Shown: one piece after another, positions 42,209 to 51,441 of the stretch
Position numbering within the stretch: position 1 is the first letter of the stretch
Layout of the letters: each line of letters opens with the position of its first letter
Source: Streptomyces sp. NBC_00464
GTDB taxonomy: Bacteria; Actinomycetota; Actinomycetes; Streptomycetales; Streptomycetaceae
Direction: 5' to 3'
DNA: 64,000 nucleotides
Assembly (NCBI RefSeq): GCF_036013915.1
Contig: NZ_CP107899.1
Span: 6,221,001-6,285,000 of the forward strand
The notes under the pieces: model-generated
Database searches by the model: none
What the model was told of the DNA's origin: nothing
Seen by the model: the letters and a program-made list of their open reading frames with translations, nothing else
Position numbers and translations under genes: made by a program

Positions 42209-42282
42209 CGTCCGGTGACCCGTGCGGGGGAGCCCTCCAACACCCTGCGCCAGGTGGCACATTTCATGCGAAGCTGAGGTGT

Positions 42283-42801
42283 ATGAGCGTCGATACACCT
42301 CGCAGGATCGTCCTTCTCAGGCATGCAAAGGCGGAATGGTCGCAGGACTCCGACCATGAGCGGCCGCTCGCGGAGCGCGGCCGCAAGGACGCCCCCGTGG
42401 CAGGCCGCAAACTCGTCGATTCCGGGATCGTCTTCGATCTGGCCCTCTGCTCGACCGCGGCCAGGACGCGCGAGACGTGGAAGCTGGCCGTGCACGAGAT
42501 GCCGGAGCGCCCCAGGACCGTGTACGAGGAGCGGCTCTACGAGGCCTCGCTCGGCGAGCTGATCGCGCTGGTCAACGAGACCCCCGACGACGTCCGCGAT
42601 CTGCTGGTGATCGGCCACAACCCCGGCATGCACGCCATCGCCGACGCCCTGGCGGGCACGGCCGATGGCGACGCCCTGGCGCGGATGACCCGCGGCGGCT
42701 TCCCGACCGCCGCGTTCGCCGTGGTCGAGATCCCCGGCACCTGGAAGGGTGTGGAGCACGGCGTCGGCAAGCTCGTCGAGTACTGGACTCCGAACGACTG
42801 A
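42283..42801 (+). CDS. sixA: SixA-like histidine phosphatase
   Basis: This 172-residue protein of the phosphoglycerate-mutase-like superfamily has the RHAKAEW phospho-acceptor motif (His about residue 14) and the second His in VIGHNPGM. SixA in E. coli dephosphorylates HPt/PTS phosphohistidines; the target here is unknown. Ends at a 22-bp hairpin shared with convergent serB. Confidence 0.85.
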   Translation: MSVDTPRRIVLLRHAKAEWSQDSDHERPLAERGRKDAPVAGRKLVDSGIVFDLALCSTAARTRETWKLAVHEMPERPRTVYEERLYEASLGELIALVNETPDDVRDLLVIGHNPGMHAIADALAGTADGDALARMTRGGFPTAAFAVVEIPGTWKGVEHGVGKLVEYWTPND

Positions 42802-42816
42802 CCGCCCCGGCTCACG

Positions 42817-42862
42817 ACAGGGCCCGGGTGCGCACGCCACGGCGTGCGCACCCGGGCCCTGT
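42817..42862. terminator. 22-bp perfect hairpin between sixA and serB
   Basis: Positions 42817-42838 pair perfectly with 42841-42862, leaving a 2-nt loop. It starts 16 nt past the sixA stop and sits 22 nt from the serB stop, serving both. Confidence 0.8.
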
Positions 42863-42883
42863 GTACGTGCCGGACGCGCTTTC

Positions 42884-44140
42884 CTATTCGACGAGGCCGT
42901 CGGCGGCCTCGACCTCCTCGCGGGTGATGCCGAGCAGATAGAGCACGGTGTCCAGGAACGGCACGTTCACCGCGGTGTGCGCGGCCTCGCGGACCACCGG
43001 CTTGGCGTTGAAGGCGACCCCGAGCCCGGCGGCGTTCAGCATGTCCAGGTCGTTCGCCCCGTCACCGATCGCCACCGTCTGCGCCAGCGGCACCCCGGCC
43101 TCCGCGGCGAAGCGGCGCAGCAGCCGGGCCTTGCCCGCCCGGTCGACGATGTCGCCTGTCACCCGGCCGGTGAGCTTCCCGTCGACGACCTCCAGGGTGT
43201 TGGCAGAGGCGAAGTCGAGCCCGAGCCGCTCCTTGAGGTCGTCCGTCACCTGTGTGAACCCGCCCGAGACGACGCCCACTTGGTAGCCGAGCCGCTTCAG
43301 CGTACGGATCAGGGTGCGCGCACCCGGTGTCAGCCGTACGTCGGCGCGCACCTTCTCCACCACCGACACGTCCAGTCCCGCCAGCAGCGCCACCCGCGCA
43401 TGCAGCGACTGCTCGAAGTCGAGCTCACCGCGCATGGCCTGCTCGGTCACCGCGGCGACCTCGGCCTCGCAGCCGGCATGGGCCGCGAACAGCTCGATGA
43501 CCTCGTCCTGGATGAGCGTCGAGTCGACGTCCATCACGACGAGTCGCTGCGCCCGGCGGCTCAGCCCGGCCGAGACGACCGCCACGTCGACGCCGATCCC
43601 GGCGGCCTCGACGGCCAGCGCGGTGCGCAGCGTCTCGGTCCCGGTGCCGGACACCGCGAACTCGACGGCGGTGACGGGATACTTCGCCAGCCGGAAGATC
43701 CGGTCGATGTTCCCGCCGGTCGAGGTGATCCTGGCCGCTATGGCGGCGGTCGACTCCGCGGTGAGCGGGTGCCCGAGCACCGTCACATGCGAACGGCCGT
43801 CGCCGCGCGGGCGGTTGTCGCCCGTGCCGGAGATGATCTCGGCCTGCAGCTTCAGGGACTCCGCCCAGCTGTGCACGGTGGCCCGCAGGTCGCCCTCGGT
43901 GGTCCCGCCCGCGGTCGGGGCGGTGACCAGCGCGCACAGGACGATGCGGCCACGGGTGACGACCTGCTCGATGTCGACGACCTCGACCGAGTAGGCGGCG
44001 AGAGTGTCGAACAGCCCGGCGGTGATTCCGGGCCGGTCCTTCCCGAAGATCTTCACGAGAAGGGTGGGCGTGTCTGCGTCCCGACGTGACTCAGGAGGCT
44101 CAGGAGACAGGGAGGACTGAGGGGGCTGAGATGCGCTCAT
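42884..44140 (-). CDS. serB: Phosphoserine phosphatase SerB with ACT domains
   Basis: This 418-residue protein has tandem ACT-like domains (about residues 25-190; TLLVKIFGKDRPGITAGLFD), then a HAD phosphatase with the nucleophile motif VVMDVDSTLIQDE near residue 203, VVSGGFTQV, and IGDGANDLDML. It performs the last step of serine synthesis, with the ACT domains probably giving serine feedback. Length matches actinobacterial SerB2 proteins. Confidence 0.92.
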   Translation of the reverse strand: MSASQPPQSSLSPEPPESRRDADTPTLLVKIFGKDRPGITAGLFDTLAAYSVEVVDIEQVVTRGRIVLCALVTAPTAGGTTEGDLRATVHSWAESLKLQAEIISGTGDNRPRGDGRSHVTVLGHPLTAESTAAIAARITSTGGNIDRIFRLAKYPVTAVEFAVSGTGTETLRTALAVEAAGIGVDVAVVSAGLSRRAQRLVVMDVDSTLIQDEVIELFAAHAGCEAEVAAVTEQAMRGELDFEQSLHARVALLAGLDVSVVEKVRADVRLTPGARTLIRTLKRLGYQVGVVSGGFTQVTDDLKERLGLDFASANTLEVVDGKLTGRVTGDIVDRAGKARLLRRFAAEAGVPLAQTVAIGDGANDLDMLNAAGLGVAFNAKPVVREAAHTAVNVPFLDTVLYLLGITREEVEAADGLVE

Positions 44141-44423
44141 GGTGCTCCCACCGTATCGGTCCGCGGTAGGCCCCCGACGGCCCGTCCCGAGGGCCGGACA
44201 ACGACCTGGCGACCGTAATATCCATGATTGTCACCACTTGCCGTACGGCATGGCCATGTGTGCCAGTAGGTAACTGTTCGGACCGGGTCGTTCGCAACGG
44301 TGCGGTCTCGGTTCGGTCAACCTCCCGCCCGGCTTTCGTATCGGGGACTGCTCCTGGAATAGTTCCCCACGATGTTCAGCATCCCTAGACTCCCTGCAAC
44401 GGGGGTAATTCGGGGGACAACTA

Positions 44424-46988
44424 GTGGGGCGCGGAGTGCCGGAACTCGTACTGGAATTGAATGGCAGGACCTGGACGCTCGATCCGTCCAGGTCATACAC
44501 CCTCGGACGTGATCCGCAGGGCGACATGACGATCGACGACGCCAGGGTGTCGTGGCGGCACGCCACGATCAGCTGGAGCGGGCGCAGTTGGTTCATCGAG
44601 GACCACGGCAGCACCAACGGCACGTACGTGCACGGTCAGCGGATCCACCAGATGGAGATCGGGCCCGGTTCCACCGTGAACCTGGGCAACGCCACCGACG
44701 GGCCCCGGCTGAGCCTCAGCGGCGCCGATGTGTACAGCGGGCAGGCCGCCGCGGGTGCCCAGGCCCCCGCCCAGCCGCCGCACCAGGCCCCGCAGCAGCC
44801 GTACCAGGCCCCGCAGCAGGGAGGACCGGGCGGTCAGCAGCCGCCCGCCCAGCAGCAGGCCTGGCAGCAGACGCCTCAGGCCCAGCCGCAGCAGCCGCAT
44901 GTGCCGCAGCAGGGCATGGCGCCGGCGCCCCACAGCGGCGGCCCCGGCGGCGCGGCGGGGGCGCCGCCGATGTACGGCGACCGGAGCCCGACCACGTTCC
45001 ACCAGCTGGCCCTCGGCCGGGTGATGCGGATCGGCCGTGCGCTGGAGAACGAGCTGGTCGTCTCCGACCTGCAGGTCTCACGCCACCACGCCGAGTTCCA
45101 CGCGACACCCGACGGCCGTTTCGAGATCCGCGACCTCGGGTCCCACAACGGCACGTACGTCAACGGTCAGCCGCTCTCGAAGTCCGGCTCCGCGCTCATC
45201 GGCCCGAACGACATCGTCGGCGTCGGTCACTCGACCTTCCGGCTCGTCGGCGACCGGCTCGAGGAGTTCGTCGACACCGGTGAGGTCTCCTTCGCCGCCC
45301 GCCACCTCACCGTGACGGTCGACGGCGGCAAGCAGATCCTCAAGGACGTCTCGTTCGGCGTCCCGGAGAAGTCGCTGATCGGCGTCATCGGCCCGTCCGG
45401 CTCCGGAAAGTCCACCCTGCTCAAGGCGCTCACCGGCTACCGGCCCGCCAACCAGGGTGACGTCCTCTACGACAACCGGAACCTGTACAAGCAGTTCGCC
45501 GAGCTGCGCCAGCGTATCGGTCTGGTCCCGCAGGACGACATCCTGCACAAGGAACTCACCGTCACCCGGGCCCTCAAGTACGCCGCCAAGCTCCGCTTCC
45601 CCGCGGACACCACGGAGGCGGAGCGCCAGGCCCGGATCCACGAGGTCCTCGCCGAGCTCAAGCTCGACATCCACAAGGACAAGAAGGTCACCTCGCTCTC
45701 CGGCGGTCAGCGCAAGCGCGTCTCCGTGGCCCTGGAGCTGCTGACCAAGCCCTCGCTGATCTTCCTGGACGAGCCGACCTCCGGCCTCGACCCGGGCATG
45801 GACCGCGATGTCATGCAGCTGCTGCGCGGCCTGGCCGACGACGGCCGTACCGTCCTGGTCGTCACGCACTCGGTCGCCGAGCTGGCCATCTGCGACAAGC
45901 TCCTGGTGATGGCCCCGGGCGGTTCCGTCGCCTACTTCGGTCCGCCGGAGGAAGCGCTCAACTTCTTCGGCTACAGCACCTGGGCCGACGTCTTCTCGGC
46001 GTTCGAGAACTACCGCGACTACGACTGGGCGGGCCGCTGGCGCGGTTCGCAGCACTACCAGATGTACGCAGCCGACATCGACGCCGTCGCCGCGCAGCCC
46101 GTGCACATGCCGCCGCACCAGCAGATGCGCCCGCCGAAGCCGCAGGGCTGGATGACGCAGCTGTGGACGCTGATGCGCCGCTACGTCTCGGTGATCGCGT
46201 CCGACAAGGGCTTCATGGGTCTGATGGTGATCCTGCCCGCGGTGCTCGGCATCGTCAGCGTGGTCATCCCGGCGGACTTCGGCCTTGCCCCGCCGAAGCC
46301 GCCGTCCCGGTTCAACGGCGACGCCGGAACGATCATGCTGATCCTGGTGATCGGAATGACCTTCTCCGCCGCGGCCAACTCCGTACGAGAACTGATCAAG
46401 GAACGCGTCATCTACGAACGGGAACGGGCCACCGGCCTCTCCCGCTCGGCCTACCTGATGTCCAAGGTGATCGTGCTCGGCGTGATCACGGCCATCCAGG
46501 GCGTCATCATCTGCGGCATCGGCTTCGCCACCCGCGATCTGCCCGCGGAGGGCCTGATCATGCCGCCGGCCATCGAGCTCTGCGTGACGATCATCGCGCT
46601 CGGCTTCACCTCGATGATGTTCGGCCTGGTGATCTCCTCGCTGGTGAAGACCTCCGAGAAGACCATGCCGCTGCTGGTCATGTTCGCGATCGTCCAGGTC
46701 GTCTTCACCGGCATCCTCTTCCAGGTGTACGGATCGCCGGGCCTGGAGCAGTTCGCCTGGCTGATGCCGTCGCGCTGGGCCATCGCCGGCGCGGGGTCCA
46801 CACTCGACCTCGCGCACCTGATGCCGCCGTGGGACCAGAAGAACCCCACGGACCTGGACCCGCTGTGGGAGCACACGGCCGGCCAGTGGGGCATGAACAT
46901 CTCGGTGCTGCTGATCCTCGGGATCATCTGCGGATTCGCGGTCGCACGGCTGCTGCGCCGCCACGAGCCCGAGGTCATGCGCAAGTAG
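44424..46988 (+). CDS. FHA-FHA-ABC transporter fusion (ATPase plus ABC2 membrane domain)
   Basis: This 854-residue single-chain half-transporter has FHA domain 1 (about residues 5-95; TLGRDP and GSTNGTYV) and a Pro/Gln-rich linker (about 110-185). FHA domain 2 follows (about 195-270; RIGRALEN and GSHNGTYVNG). The ATPase has Walker A GPSGSGKST near 323, LSGGQRKR near 425 and DEPTSGLDPG. The ABCG-like membrane domain has six helices (about 590-845). FHA domains bind phosphothreonine, so Ser/Thr kinase control is expected. It starts at GTG 44424; GTG 44436 is an alternative. The substrate is unknown. Confidence 0.88.
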   Translation: MGRGVPELVLELNGRTWTLDPSRSYTLGRDPQGDMTIDDARVSWRHATISWSGRSWFIEDHGSTNGTYVHGQRIHQMEIGPGSTVNLGNATDGPRLSLSGADVYSGQAAAGAQAPAQPPHQAPQQPYQAPQQGGPGGQQPPAQQQAWQQTPQAQPQQPHVPQQGMAPAPHSGGPGGAAGAPPMYGDRSPTTFHQLALGRVMRIGRALENELVVSDLQVSRHHAEFHATPDGRFEIRDLGSHNGTYVNGQPLSKSGSALIGPNDIVGVGHSTFRLVGDRLEEFVDTGEVSFAARHLTVTVDGGKQILKDVSFGVPEKSLIGVIGPSGSGKSTLLKALTGYRPANQGDVLYDNRNLYKQFAELRQRIGLVPQDDILHKELTVTRALKYAAKLRFPADTTEAERQARIHEVLAELKLDIHKDKKVTSLSGGQRKRVSVALELLTKPSLIFLDEPTSGLDPGMDRDVMQLLRGLADDGRTVLVVTHSVAELAICDKLLVMAPGGSVAYFGPPEEALNFFGYSTWADVFSAFENYRDYDWAGRWRGSQHYQMYAADIDAVAAQPVHMPPHQQMRPPKPQGWMTQLWTLMRRYVSVIASDKGFMGLMVILPAVLGIVSVVIPADFGLAPPKPPSRFNGDAGTIMLILVIGMTFSAAANSVRELIKERVIYERERATGLSRSAYLMSKVIVLGVITAIQGVIICGIGFATRDLPAEGLIMPPAIELCVTIIALGFTSMMFGLVISSLVKTSEKTMPLLVMFAIVQVVFTGILFQVYGSPGLEQFAWLMPSRWAIAGAGSTLDLAHLMPPWDQKNPTDLDPLWEHTAGQWGMNISVLLILGIICGFAVARLLRRHEPEVMRK

Positions 46989-47028
46989 CAGGACGGCCCC
47001 TGCGCACCGCACGACTGCGCACAGCACG

Positions 47029-47072
47029 CACGCCGAAGGGCGGCACCCCGCGGGGTGCCGCCCTTCGGCGTG
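47029..47072. terminator. 21-bp hairpin between convergent genes
   Basis: Positions 47029-47049 pair perfectly with 47052-47072, between the FHA-ABC and SLT gene stops. Confidence 0.8.
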
Positions 47073-47084
47073 GTCCGGAACCGC

Positions 47085-47840
47085 TCAGTACGCGCTGTTG
47101 ACGTTGTCGATCGAGCCGTACTTGTCGGCGGCGTAGTTGGCCGCGGCGGTGAGGTTGGCGACCGGGTCGTACTGCGTGTGGGGAGTACCGCTGACGTGGT
47201 AGGCGTCGAACGTCGGCTTGATGATCTGGAGCAGACCGATCGACGGGACACCGTTGACCGCGTTGACATCCCAGTCGTTGATGGCGTTCGGGTTGCCACT
47301 GGACTCACGGATGATGTTGCGGTGCAGCCCGTCGTAGGTGCCCGGGATGCCCTTGTCCTTCATGATGGCCAGGGATTCCTTGATCCAGCCGTCGAGGTTG
47401 TTCGCGTACACGTGGGTACGGGACTCGGAGCGGCTGGCGGCGTGCGAGCTGCGCTTCTCGGCGGCCTTCTTGGCCTTCCACTTCGCGGCGGCCTTCGCCT
47501 TCGCCTTCTTGGCGTCGGCCTTGGCGACGGCGTCGACCTTCGCCTGCACGGCGGCGGCCTTCTTGGCCCGCGCGGTGTCGGCGGCCTTGACCAGCTGCTC
47601 GGCGGTGGAGTGCTGCTCGATGATGCTGGCCTGGATGGTCTTGGCCTGCGGGGCCGATGCGGCGGATCCGAAGACGACGGGGGCGGCGGAGAGTGCCTGA
47701 GGCTCGGTCTTGGCCTCGGCGTTACCGGGTACCAGGGACAAGGAGAGGGCAGCGGCGGCGACGGCGGAGATGCCGACGACGGAGAGCTTCTGGGTCTTGT
47801 TCAGGTTACGGAGACGGCCGGGAATGCTGGACGCGGACAT
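47085..47840 (-). CDS. Secreted SLT-domain lytic transglycosylase
   Basis: This 251-residue exported protein has a signal segment (KLSVVGISAVAAAALSLSLV, cleavage near NAEA), an Ala/Lys-rich coiled region (about residues 85-140), and a C-terminal SLT domain. The domain has IIRESSGNPNAIN (catalytic Glu), GLLQI and ANYAADKYGS. It should cleave peptidoglycan with 1,6-anhydro ends. The ATG at 47840 (MSASSIPGRL) is chosen; a longer start at 47927 reads through the leader. Its 460-bp upstream region holds a large inverted repeat. Confidence 0.87.
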   Translation of the reverse strand: MSASSIPGRLRNLNKTQKLSVVGISAVAAAALSLSLVPGNAEAKTEPQALSAAPVVFGSAASAPQAKTIQASIIEQHSTAEQLVKAADTARAKKAAAVQAKVDAVAKADAKKAKAKAAAKWKAKKAAEKRSSHAASRSESRTHVYANNLDGWIKESLAIMKDKGIPGTYDGLHRNIIRESSGNPNAINDWDVNAVNGVPSIGLLQIIKPTFDAYHVSGTPHTQYDPVANLTAAANYAADKYGSIDNVNSAY

Positions 47841-48300
47841 ACAGGCGTACCTCTTCGAATCGCGGAAGGTCCTCACGGAGGACGAAGACGGGAGACGTTT
47901 TCGCATCTCCGTCGGGGACGATTGCAATTGTTAGCGGTGGAAAAACGCCGTGGCAAAGGTGTGACGTACGAAGCCAGGTAGTGGAACAGGACGGCGTTGG
48001 CCGTTACCGATCCCTGCCCATGACCACCCAAATCGCCCTTTTCGTTCCACTAGGTGGCTTCGTAAGTGACGTGGGTCCTATGCATGGCCTCACATCGGGC
48101 GGGTAACAAACTCACCGTCCGTTGCTTCAGCAATGCGGAATGTGAAGCTCCAGTACGGTGCGGTGCCGCGGAGGGCCCTGCGGGGGCGCCCCCAGGACCC
48201 GCGGAGGAGCGGCTCGGCGCCTGGTCCTAGTCCCTCCGCCCTGGTCAGGGGCCGTCCACAGGCGGATACGGGGCGGGCGGGCCGCCGGTACCGTGAGGCC
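47841..48300. other. 460-bp intergenic region between divergent SLT and histidine kinase genes
   Basis: No protein gene is supported. It contains the inverted repeat at 47967-48064 and G/C-rich hairpins close to the kinase start. I looked for the c-di-AMP (ydaO) riboswitch that often precedes Streptomyces cell-wall hydrolase genes and do not see its conserved blocks. Confidence 0.5.
47967..48064 (-). repeat. 98-bp element bounded by a 21-bp inverted repeat
   Basis: The arms, 47967-47987 and 48044-48064, match at 19 of 21 positions; the left arm reads TACGAAGCCAGGTAGTGGAAC. They enclose 56 bp. The element lies 127-224 nt upstream of the SLT start codon and could form a long stem in its leader RNA or be a regulatory or mobile repeat. 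Confidence 0.6.
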
Positions 48301-49446
48301 ATGAGCCATCGCCCACCGTCGGGCCTCGCAGCGGTGAGTGCCGCGCTGCTCGCCATGAGCCGGCACCTCGAAATGCGGGACGTCCTGAAGACGATCGTCG
48401 CGTCGGCCCGCGAACTGCTGGACGCCGAGTACGCGGCCCTCGGGGTCCCCGACGACCACGGCGGCTTCGCCCAGTTCGTCGTCGACGGCGTCAGCGACGA
48501 GCAGTGGAAGGCCATCGGCCCGCTTCCGCGGCAGCACGGCATCCTCGCCGCGATGCTCCATGAGGCGAAGCCCGAGCGCCTGGCCGACGTGCGCAAGGAC
48601 CCCCGCTTCGAGGGCTGGCCCGACGCACACCCCGACATGTCCGACTTCCTCGGGCTGCCGATCAGGGACGGCGACGACATCATCGGCGCCCTCTTCCTCG
48701 CCAACAAGCGCTGCCCGAAGCCCGCGGGCGGCTGCGGATTCACCGCGGAGGACGAGGAACTGCTGGCGATCCTCGCCCAGCACGCGGCGATCGCCCTCAC
48801 CAACGCCCGGCTCTACGAGCGCAGCCGCGAACTCACCATCGCCGAGGAACGCTCCCGGCTCGCCCACGAGCTGCACGACGCGGTCAGCCAGAAACTCTTC
48901 TCCCTGCGGCTCACCGCCCAGGCGGCCGCCGCCCTGGTCGACCGCGACCCGGCCCGCGCCAAGGGCGAGCTCCAGCAGGTCGCCGCCCTGGCGGCTGAGG
49001 CCGTCGACGAGCTGCGCGCCGCCGTCGTCGAACTGCGCCCCGCCGCGCTCGACGAGGACGGCCTCATCGCCACGCTCCGTACCCAGATCCAGGTCCTGGA
49101 CCGTGCCCACACGGCCCGGGTCACCTTCGCGAGCGCGGGTGTACGGGCCCTGCCCGCCGCCCAGGAGGAAGCGCTGCTCCGGGTCTCCCAGGAGGCCCTG
49201 CACAACGCCCTGCGCCACTCGGGGGCCGGCCACGTCGACGTCACCCTCACCCGCCGTGACGGCGACACGGTGCTGCGGGTCACGGACGACGGCTGCGGCT
49301 TCGAACCGGCGGCCACCCGTCAGGCGGGGCGGCATCTGGGCCTGGTCTCGATGCGGGACCGGGCGAGCGGTGTCGGCGGCAGGCTCACCGTTGAATCGGC
49401 GCCCGGCAAGGGCACCACGATCGAGATGGAGGTGCCCGGTGGCTGA
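48301..49446 (+). CDS. GAF-domain sensor histidine kinase (NarL/DesK type)
   Basis: This 381-residue soluble kinase has an N-terminal GAF domain (about residues 20-170), a HisKA_3 dimerisation domain with the phospho-acceptor in RLAHELHDAVSQKLFSLR (near residue 195), and HATPase_c with EALHNALRHSGA and DDGCGF. No membrane helix is present, so it senses an internal signal. The GAF domain contains one Cys pair. It overlaps the response regulator gene by 8 nt. Confidence 0.9.
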   Translation: MSHRPPSGLAAVSAALLAMSRHLEMRDVLKTIVASARELLDAEYAALGVPDDHGGFAQFVVDGVSDEQWKAIGPLPRQHGILAAMLHEAKPERLADVRKDPRFEGWPDAHPDMSDFLGLPIRDGDDIIGALFLANKRCPKPAGGCGFTAEDEELLAILAQHAAIALTNARLYERSRELTIAEERSRLAHELHDAVSQKLFSLRLTAQAAAALVDRDPARAKGELQQVAALAAEAVDELRAAVVELRPAALDEDGLIATLRTQIQVLDRAHTARVTFASAGVRALPAAQEEALLRVSQEALHNALRHSGAGHVDVTLTRRDGDTVLRVTDDGCGFEPAATRQAGRHLGLVSMRDRASGVGGRLTVESAPGKGTTIEMEVPGG

Positions 49447-50083
49447 CAAGCTCATCAGGGTGCTGCTGGTCGACGACCACCAGGTGGTCCGCCGCGGTCT
49501 GCGTACGTTCCTGGAGATCCAGGACGACATAGAGGTCGTCGGCGAGGCCTCCGACGGCGCCGAAGGCGTGGCCAGGACGGAGGAGCTGCGTCCCGACGTG
49601 GTGCTGATGGACATCAAGATGCCGGGCACCGACGGCATCGAGGCCCTGCGCAGGCTTCGCGAGCTGGAGAACCCGGCCAAGGTACTGATCGTCACCAGTT
49701 TCACCGAGCAGCGCACCGTCGTCCCCGCCCTGCGCGCCGGTGCCTCCGGCTACGTGTACAAGGACGTCGACCCCGACGCACTGGCCGGTGCCATCCGCTC
49801 GGTGCACGCGGGCCATGTCCTGCTCCAGCCGGAAGTGGCCGGTGCGCTGCTCGCCCAGGACGACCCCGGTACGGGGACGGGCCGGGGGAGCACCCTCACC
49901 GAACGGGAGCGGGAGGTCCTGGGCCTGATCGCCGACGGCCGGTCGAACCGGGAGATCGCACGGGCGCTGGTGCTCTCCGAGAAGACCGTCAAGACGCACG
50001 TCTCGAACATCCTGATGAAGCTGGACCTATCGGACCGTACCCAGGCGGCCCTCTGGGCCGTCCGGCACGGGGCGGCGGGCTGA
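49439..50083 (+). CDS. LuxR-type (NarL/FixJ) response regulator
   Basis: This 214-residue protein has a receiver domain with LLVDDHQVVRRG and the phosphorylation Asp in DVVLMDIKMPG. The C-terminal LuxR helix-turn-helix reads LTEREREVLGLIADGRSNRE, then EKTVKTHVSNILMKL. It starts at a GTG within the kinase gene, so the pair is coupled. The chaplin gene follows 150 nt downstream on the same strand; regulation of it is possible but not shown. Confidence 0.9.
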   Translation: MADKLIRVLLVDDHQVVRRGLRTFLEIQDDIEVVGEASDGAEGVARTEELRPDVVLMDIKMPGTDGIEALRRLRELENPAKVLIVTSFTEQRTVVPALRAGASGYVYKDVDPDALAGAIRSVHAGHVLLQPEVAGALLAQDDPGTGTGRGSTLTEREREVLGLIADGRSNREIARALVLSEKTVKTHVSNILMKLDLSDRTQAALWAVRHGAAG

Positions 50084-50233
50084 ACAGGAGACCGAAACAG
50101 AGCGTCATCCTTCGGGCACGGATTTCACACTCCCGTGTGTACGTCACCCGAACGGCGCATCCTCTTTCGGTCCGGGGCGTTCTTCATGGCGTGCTGCGGC
50201 GGCTGGCCGCAGCGACGCTAGGAGGATCCTGAA

Positions 50234-50485
50234 GTGAAGAACCTGAAGAAGGCTGCTGCCGTCACCATGATCGCCGGTGGCATCATCGCCGCCGGTGCCG
50301 GCGCGGCCTCCGCCACCGGTCACAGCGGTGCCGGCGCCCACGGTGTCGCGGCCCACTCCCCGGGTGTGGCCAGCGGCAACCTCGTCCAGGTCCCGGTCCA
50401 CGTCCCGGTGAACGTGGTCGGCAACACCGTCAACGTGATCGGCCTGCTCAACCCGGCGTTCGGCAACTTCGGCCTGAACGGCTGA
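50234..50485 (+). CDS. chpE: Short chaplin lacking the conserved cysteines (ChpE-like)
   Basis: This 83-residue protein has a signal peptide (1-27, ending GAASA) and one chaplin domain: HSPGVASGNLVQVPVHVPVN, then GNTVNVIGLLNPAFGN. The two cysteines present in most chaplins are absent (VNVVGN and FGNFGLN), which matches ChpE (SCO1800, from memory). Chaplins self-assemble into amphipathic fibrils that lower surface tension for aerial growth. The GTG has GGAGGA 7 nt upstream. A hairpin follows. Confidence 0.9.
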   Translation: MKNLKKAAAVTMIAGGIIAAGAGAASATGHSGAGAHGVAAHSPGVASGNLVQVPVHVPVNVVGNTVNVIGLLNPAFGNFGLNG

Positions 50486-50502
50486 CGCCCCGCACCCACG
50501 GC

Positions 50503-50545
50503 GATGCCGCCGGCCGGGCCTCCAGGGAACCGGCCCGGCGGCATC
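50503..50545 (+). terminator. Hairpin after chpE
   Basis: GATGCCGCCGG at 50503-50513 pairs with CCGGCGGCATC at 50535-50545; the inner arms GGCC and GGCC can extend it. Confidence 0.65.
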
Positions 50546-50661
50546 CTGCCGTCCGGCCCTCGCGCGCGCCCCGAACCGCCCGGACCTCAAGGGCAACGGG
50601 TGGCCCGCTCCGGAACCGACCGCTGCGCTATCGCGCCCGCTCCGGTACCGCACCGCCCGCG

Positions 50662-51441
50662 CTACCGCGCCCGCTCCTCCACATACGCGTTGTACGCGGC
50701 CACCTGCGCCCGCCGGGCCACCCGCTCCACCGGCCGCAGCGCCTCCCCCCGCGCCGCCATCTCCGACGCGCTCACCGCACCGCCGTGTCCGTTCTCCTGC
50801 GCCACCGAGACCAGCAGCCCGACCCGCTGCGCCAGCTCCAGCACCCGGACCGCCCGCGGCGGATACCCCGGGGCGAGCACCTCGCGCCCCCGCTCCGCCC
50901 GCGCCCGGTACGCGTCCACCGCCGCCTCGGCCACCGGCCCCGACCCCGCCACGTCGAGCCGTGACAGCAGCGCCGTCGCATCCCGCAACGCCTCGGCGAG
51001 CTCCCGCTCCGCCTCGCCCAGCGAAGGCACATCCGCGGGCGGCGCCTCGCGCACCGCCAGGCACTGCCACACCACATCGACGTGGAGATCCCCGGCGGGC
51101 CCCGCCTCCCGCACCTCGGGCACCAGCCCGTACGGCGCCCCGTAGGTGACCACGGCCTCCTCCGCCTCCAGCGCCCGGGCGTTGAACTCCGCCGGGCCGC
51201 TGAGGCCCAGCGGGTGCCCGGGAACCGGCAGCGCGACCCGGAAGCCCGTCACCCCCAGCCCCCGCAGCCGCCCCAGCGCGAGCGTGAGACCGACCGGTCC
51301 CGCCTCACCCGGCAGCCCCTCGACGCGGTGCACCGCGTCCTCTCCGACAATGGCGAGCGCCGCGTCGTCCGGCGAAACGAGTCCGGCCAGCAACGCGTTG
51401 CCCCAAGCGGCCAGCAGCCCTGAGCGTGGTTCCGAAAGCAT
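50662..51441 (-). CDS. Conserved Streptomyces protein of unknown function
   Basis: This 259-residue cytosolic protein, rich in Ala, Leu, Arg and Glu, has a beta-rich N-terminal half (GLVSPDDAALAIVGEDAVHR, then VTGFRVALPVPGHPLGL) and a helical C-terminal half. I recognise no catalytic motif. Similar genes lie next to chpE in other Streptomyces, as far as I remember. The ATG opens MLSEPRSG. Confidence 0.7.
   Translation of the reverse strand: MLSEPRSGLLAAWGNALLAGLVSPDDAALAIVGEDAVHRVEGLPGEAGPVGLTLALGRLRGLGVTGFRVALPVPGHPLGLSGPAEFNARALEAEEAVVTYGAPYGLVPEVREAGPAGDLHVDVVWQCLAVREAPPADVPSLGEAERELAEALRDATALLSRLDVAGSGPVAEAAVDAYRARAERGREVLAPGYPPRAVRVLELAQRVGLLVSVAQENGHGGAVSASEMAARGEALRPVERVARRAQVAAYNAYVEERAR

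Noticed and set aside
47841..48120. c-di-AMP (ydaO) riboswitch upstream of the SLT gene
   Set aside because: This riboswitch is frequent before Streptomyces wall hydrolases, but I do not find its conserved blocks. Only the inverted repeat is evident.
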